This document shows, piece by piece, positions 63,201 through 64,000 of a DNA stretch of 64,000 bases. The notes beneath the pieces were generated by a model. It was not told the origin of the DNA, searched no databases, and saw only the letters and a list, made by a program, of their open reading frames with translations. Position 1 is the first letter of the stretch. Every line of letters begins with the position of its first letter. Origin of the DNA: Actinoplanes aureus (lineage in GTDB: Bacteria; Actinomycetota; Actinomycetes; Mycobacteriales; Micromonosporaceae). The stretch covers positions 25,016-89,015 of the forward strand of contig NZ_JADQTO010000005.1 in assembly GCF_015704865.1 (NCBI RefSeq). The letters are read 5' to 3'. The position numbers were made by a program, and so were the translations under genes.

Positions 63201-64000
63201 GTGCGGGCGACACCGGCCGTGCACCGGCCGGCGGGTTCGCGTCCGGAACCATCGCCCACGGGCCGTCCCCGTCCGAGAGGAACACGTGCGCGGTACGTGG
63301 AGTACGCCGCGACCGCTGCTGCGGCACCTCGGACCCGGAACGGCCCTGCTCACCCGGGTACCCGGCGCTACCCGGCCGGATCTCACCGGAAACCGGCGGC
63401 GCCGGCACAGTCGGGCGCCCGGCGTAGGACGACGGGCCCCCGTCCCGGTGCACCGGCCCAGCCGCGTAACCGGCGGCCGGCGACTGCTCGCTGACGCCCG
63501 GCTGCCACGCGTCGGGGTGCGTGACGTCCCGGACACCGGGTTGGCCGGCGGCGGGGTGCGTGACTTCCCGGGCGCCGGGCTGGCCGGCTGCGGGCGGCTG
63601 CGGCGTGGTTCCCCAGGCACTGGGCTGGCCGGTGGGCTGCGTGAATCCGGGGGCACCGGGCTGGCCAGTAGCGGGCTGCGTGACTTCCCGGGCGCCGGGC
63701 TGGCCGGCTGCGGGTGGCTGCGGAGTAGTTCCCCAGGCACCGGGCTGACCGCCGGGCTGGGTGACTCTGTGGGCACCAGGCTGGCCGCTGGGCTGCGTGA
63801 ATCCGGACTGGCCGGTAGCGGGCTGCGTGCTTCCTTGAGCGCCGGGCCGGCCGTCGGCGGCCTGTGTGACTCCTTGGACACCGGGCTGGCCGGCGGCGGG
63901 CGGCGTAACTCCCTGGACACCGGGCTGGCCGGCGGCGGGCGGCGCGATCCCGCGACCGCCGGGCTGGGCGGCGGTAGGCGGCGTGATCTCCGGAGCGCCC
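60274..64000 (-). CDS. Very long Pro/Ala/Gln-rich repeat protein with TPR-like C-terminus, 5' end outside the window
   Basis: The frame is open from the stop at 60274 to the window edge, at least 1,242 residues; an internal GTG at 63453 is not a reliable start. The N-terminal portion has motifs such as AAGQPGAREVT and QPGAWGTTPQP repeated. The middle is Pro/Ala/Gly-rich (QPPAPIQPAAV; AQAPAGPGP), and then comes a Gln/Ala/Glu block (GQAAEQTAGQAA). The last 230 residues are a TPR-like helical domain: RLLGELGMAAAASRLALAHAES, LRLRGDYLEADRLFQRAV and YDQGRHMEALDHFARAIRLGD. I see no signal peptide in the visible part. The function is unknown; a disordered scaffold is plausible. Codon bias in the TPR region supports a real gene. 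Confidence 0.75.
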   Translation of the reverse strand, partial: GAPEITPPTAAQPGGRGIAPPAAGQPGVQGVTPPAAGQPGVQGVTQAADGRPGAQGSTQPATGQSGFTQPSGQPGAHRVTQPGGQPGAWGTTPQPPAAGQPGAREVTQPATGQPGAPGFTQPTGQPSAWGTTPQPPAAGQPGAREVTHPAAGQPGVRDVTHPDAWQPGVSEQSPAAGYAAGPVHRDGGPSSYAGRPTVPAPPVSGEIRPGSAGYPGEQGRSGSEVPQQRSRRTPRTAHVFLSDGDGPWAMVPDANPPAGARPVSPARPPMPAGWTPAPQDPNGAPPAPAAAWPPPARPVEPGVPAGPGQPAAATAWPPAPVQPPVPAQPPTPIHPPVVAQPPAPVQPTAVVQPPAPIQPAAVQPPAPIQPAAVQPPAPIQPAAAVQPPAPGRSAASVAPATPQPPASAAAGAANAWPPAPLTGDSRLVAGTAVPGTSPMAAGPQTPPPGPGGAPQVPAMPWQGGSHAAANTGGPQAPAGPWQGGSHAAETVPDADGQVSGPQALAGPWQGASGTAGPASMGRQPSGTPQAPAANVAASHGMPQTGDTGWAGSQSAADGQGMAGSAERASGGTPADAGHAADASRSTAQPGRPAMAGGAAAPAELDAGPVGTGSSGKPFTAQPGAAQQPPSAAGSSATPTDSPWAAATPPFGTPVQGGSAPVSPAWQGGGTSGQVAGTPHPEQGGTPAGQGGNAAQAFAGSDAAQTPAGLGAAQAPAGPGPAQAPAGPGPAQAPAGSGVTQAPAGESAAQTPAGPGAAQAFAGSGVTQTPGGQSAAQTSGAGVAQEQGGGPAGYEQAGPEAGRRQISVPAMRPGGEGDDAPYMDAEGTWHNLRPIARLATSGPDTEPRRYSDTALGSGWFVTKAAAPKAGASDAAETAAERKTAGPAMEQPTGQGTGQAAGQPGGREAGQAAEQPSGQAAGQAAEQTAGQAAGQVAEQTAGQAAGQAAEQTAAQVAGQAAEQAAGQAAGQVAEQAAAGQAAGQPGGQKAGEAARLTAEQQGPELAPHLPLTAAELSAIRWRLDGASLREVVDDRDALRALGERLDGPLADEADNIVKAGLLSVRAEVYRLLGELGMAAAASRLALAHAESAQDLQSMVIAQAELAHVLRLRGDYLEADRLFQRAVDADVSAAVRSVVHENAGRSCYDQGRHMEALDHFARAIRLGDPEDTDLVERIGVCLESVYIHVLRDGWGPYPRRSPEILGLLSERATDDAEPGALDEATAEQPIVHPRAEKPGSQTPA
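61055..61290. repeat. Tandem repeat, unit 36 bases, inside the repeat-protein gene
   Basis: Degenerate units encoding G-Q-A-A-G-Q-A-A-E-Q-T-A on the minus strand. TTGTTCCGC/TTTGCTCCGC blocks recur every 36 bases. It could vary in copy number. Confidence 0.7.
61660..61930. repeat. Tandem repeat, unit about 30 bases, inside the repeat-protein gene
   Basis: Units such as GCAGGTGCCTGAGCTGGGCC repeat at 30-base intervals, two consecutive copies around 61796-61856 being identical. On the minus strand they encode A-Q-A-P-A-G-P-G-P-type repeats. Confidence 0.75.
62853..62951. repeat. Three direct repeats of 33 bases
   Basis: Copies at 62853-62885, 62886-62918 and 62919-62951. The first two are identical; the third differs at a few bases. 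Each starts CAGCCGG and contains GGTGCGGGCGG. They encode the QPPAPIQPAAV repeat on the minus strand. Confidence 0.88.
63558..63747. repeat. Two 70-base direct repeats, 120 bases apart
   Basis: 63558-63627 and 63678-63747 are nearly identical (start GCGTGACTTCCCGG, end CACTGGGCTG or CACCGGGCTG), coding for G-T-T-P-Q-P-P-A-A-G-Q-P-G-A-R-E-V-T on the minus strand. Confidence 0.8.

Noticed and set aside
61055..63747. Direct repeats that might suggest a CRISPR array
   Set aside because: The units are adjacent, in frame, degenerate and without unique spacers; they encode protein repeats. No cas gene is nearby.

Overview
The window is chromosomal DNA of a high-GC actinomycete. Codons are strongly GC-rich at the third position, GTG and TTG starts are common, and several genes appear leaderless. 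A glyoxylate-shunt pair beside a RamB-type regulator, CBM-bearing secreted polysaccharide-degrading enzymes, and a chemosensory operon without flagellar genes suggest Micromonosporaceae, probably Actinoplanes or a relative. That assignment is inference, because no rRNA or taxonomic marker is present. I saw no tRNA, rRNA, CRISPR, prophage or insertion sequence.

Layout. 1-5.6 kb: membrane protein, Hsp20 under a CIRCE-type operator, YjbR protein, sulfotransferase 1, an ArsR-SRPBCC pair, and a GH5 cellulase behind a perfect CebR-type palindrome. 5.7-9.9 kb: a complete ABC importer on the minus strand (binding lipoprotein, two permeases, ATPase) with a structured leader. 9.9-22.1 kb: LysE, GNAT, a secreted M28 aminopeptidase, an AAA+ ATPase, a GGDEF-EAL protein, an AidB-like acyl-CoA dehydrogenase, two PAP2 phosphatases and a Tat sulfatase. 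22.2-27.5 kb: a pterin dehydratase-glyoxalase fusion, aceA-aceB, and a divergent RamB-like regulator whose frame is broken inside an abnormal G/C-only stretch. 27.5-28.1 kb: non-coding, low-complexity DNA. 28.1-32.3 kb: a GDSL hydrolase/TetR divergon with a nested palindromic operator, then an AA10 LPMO gene overlapping a DUF305-like lipoprotein gene, with a GNAT gene behind, and a divergent phosphotransferase. 32.4-43.2 kb: LysR/EamA divergon, sulfotransferase 2, a NarL/LuxR two-component system divergent from an FtsX-type ABC exporter, and a PGRP amidase.

43.2-52.3 kb is one tightly packed minus-strand chemosensory operon: cheW, cheR with a C-terminal helical region, cheW, mcp, cheA-REC, cheB and a REC-REC-REC-histidine kinase. 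Its architecture resembles the Wsp/alternative cellular function class, but the usual diguanylate-cyclase output is replaced by a multi-receiver kinase. 52.4-60.2 kb: an acyltransferase-3 protein, a CAP-domain protein, an L,D-transpeptidase, a MacAB-type export operon and an overlapping diguanylate cyclase. 60.3 kb to the edge: the 3' part of a very long Pro/Ala/Gln-rich protein with a TPR-like C-terminus, whose start lies beyond the window.

Themes are extracellular polysaccharide attack (GH5-CBM2, AA10-CBM5), cell-envelope export and remodelling (PGRP, L,D-transpeptidase, CAP protein, two ABC exporters), and signalling (c-di-GMP enzymes, chemosensory array, two-component system). All functional statements come from motif reading; no database search was run.
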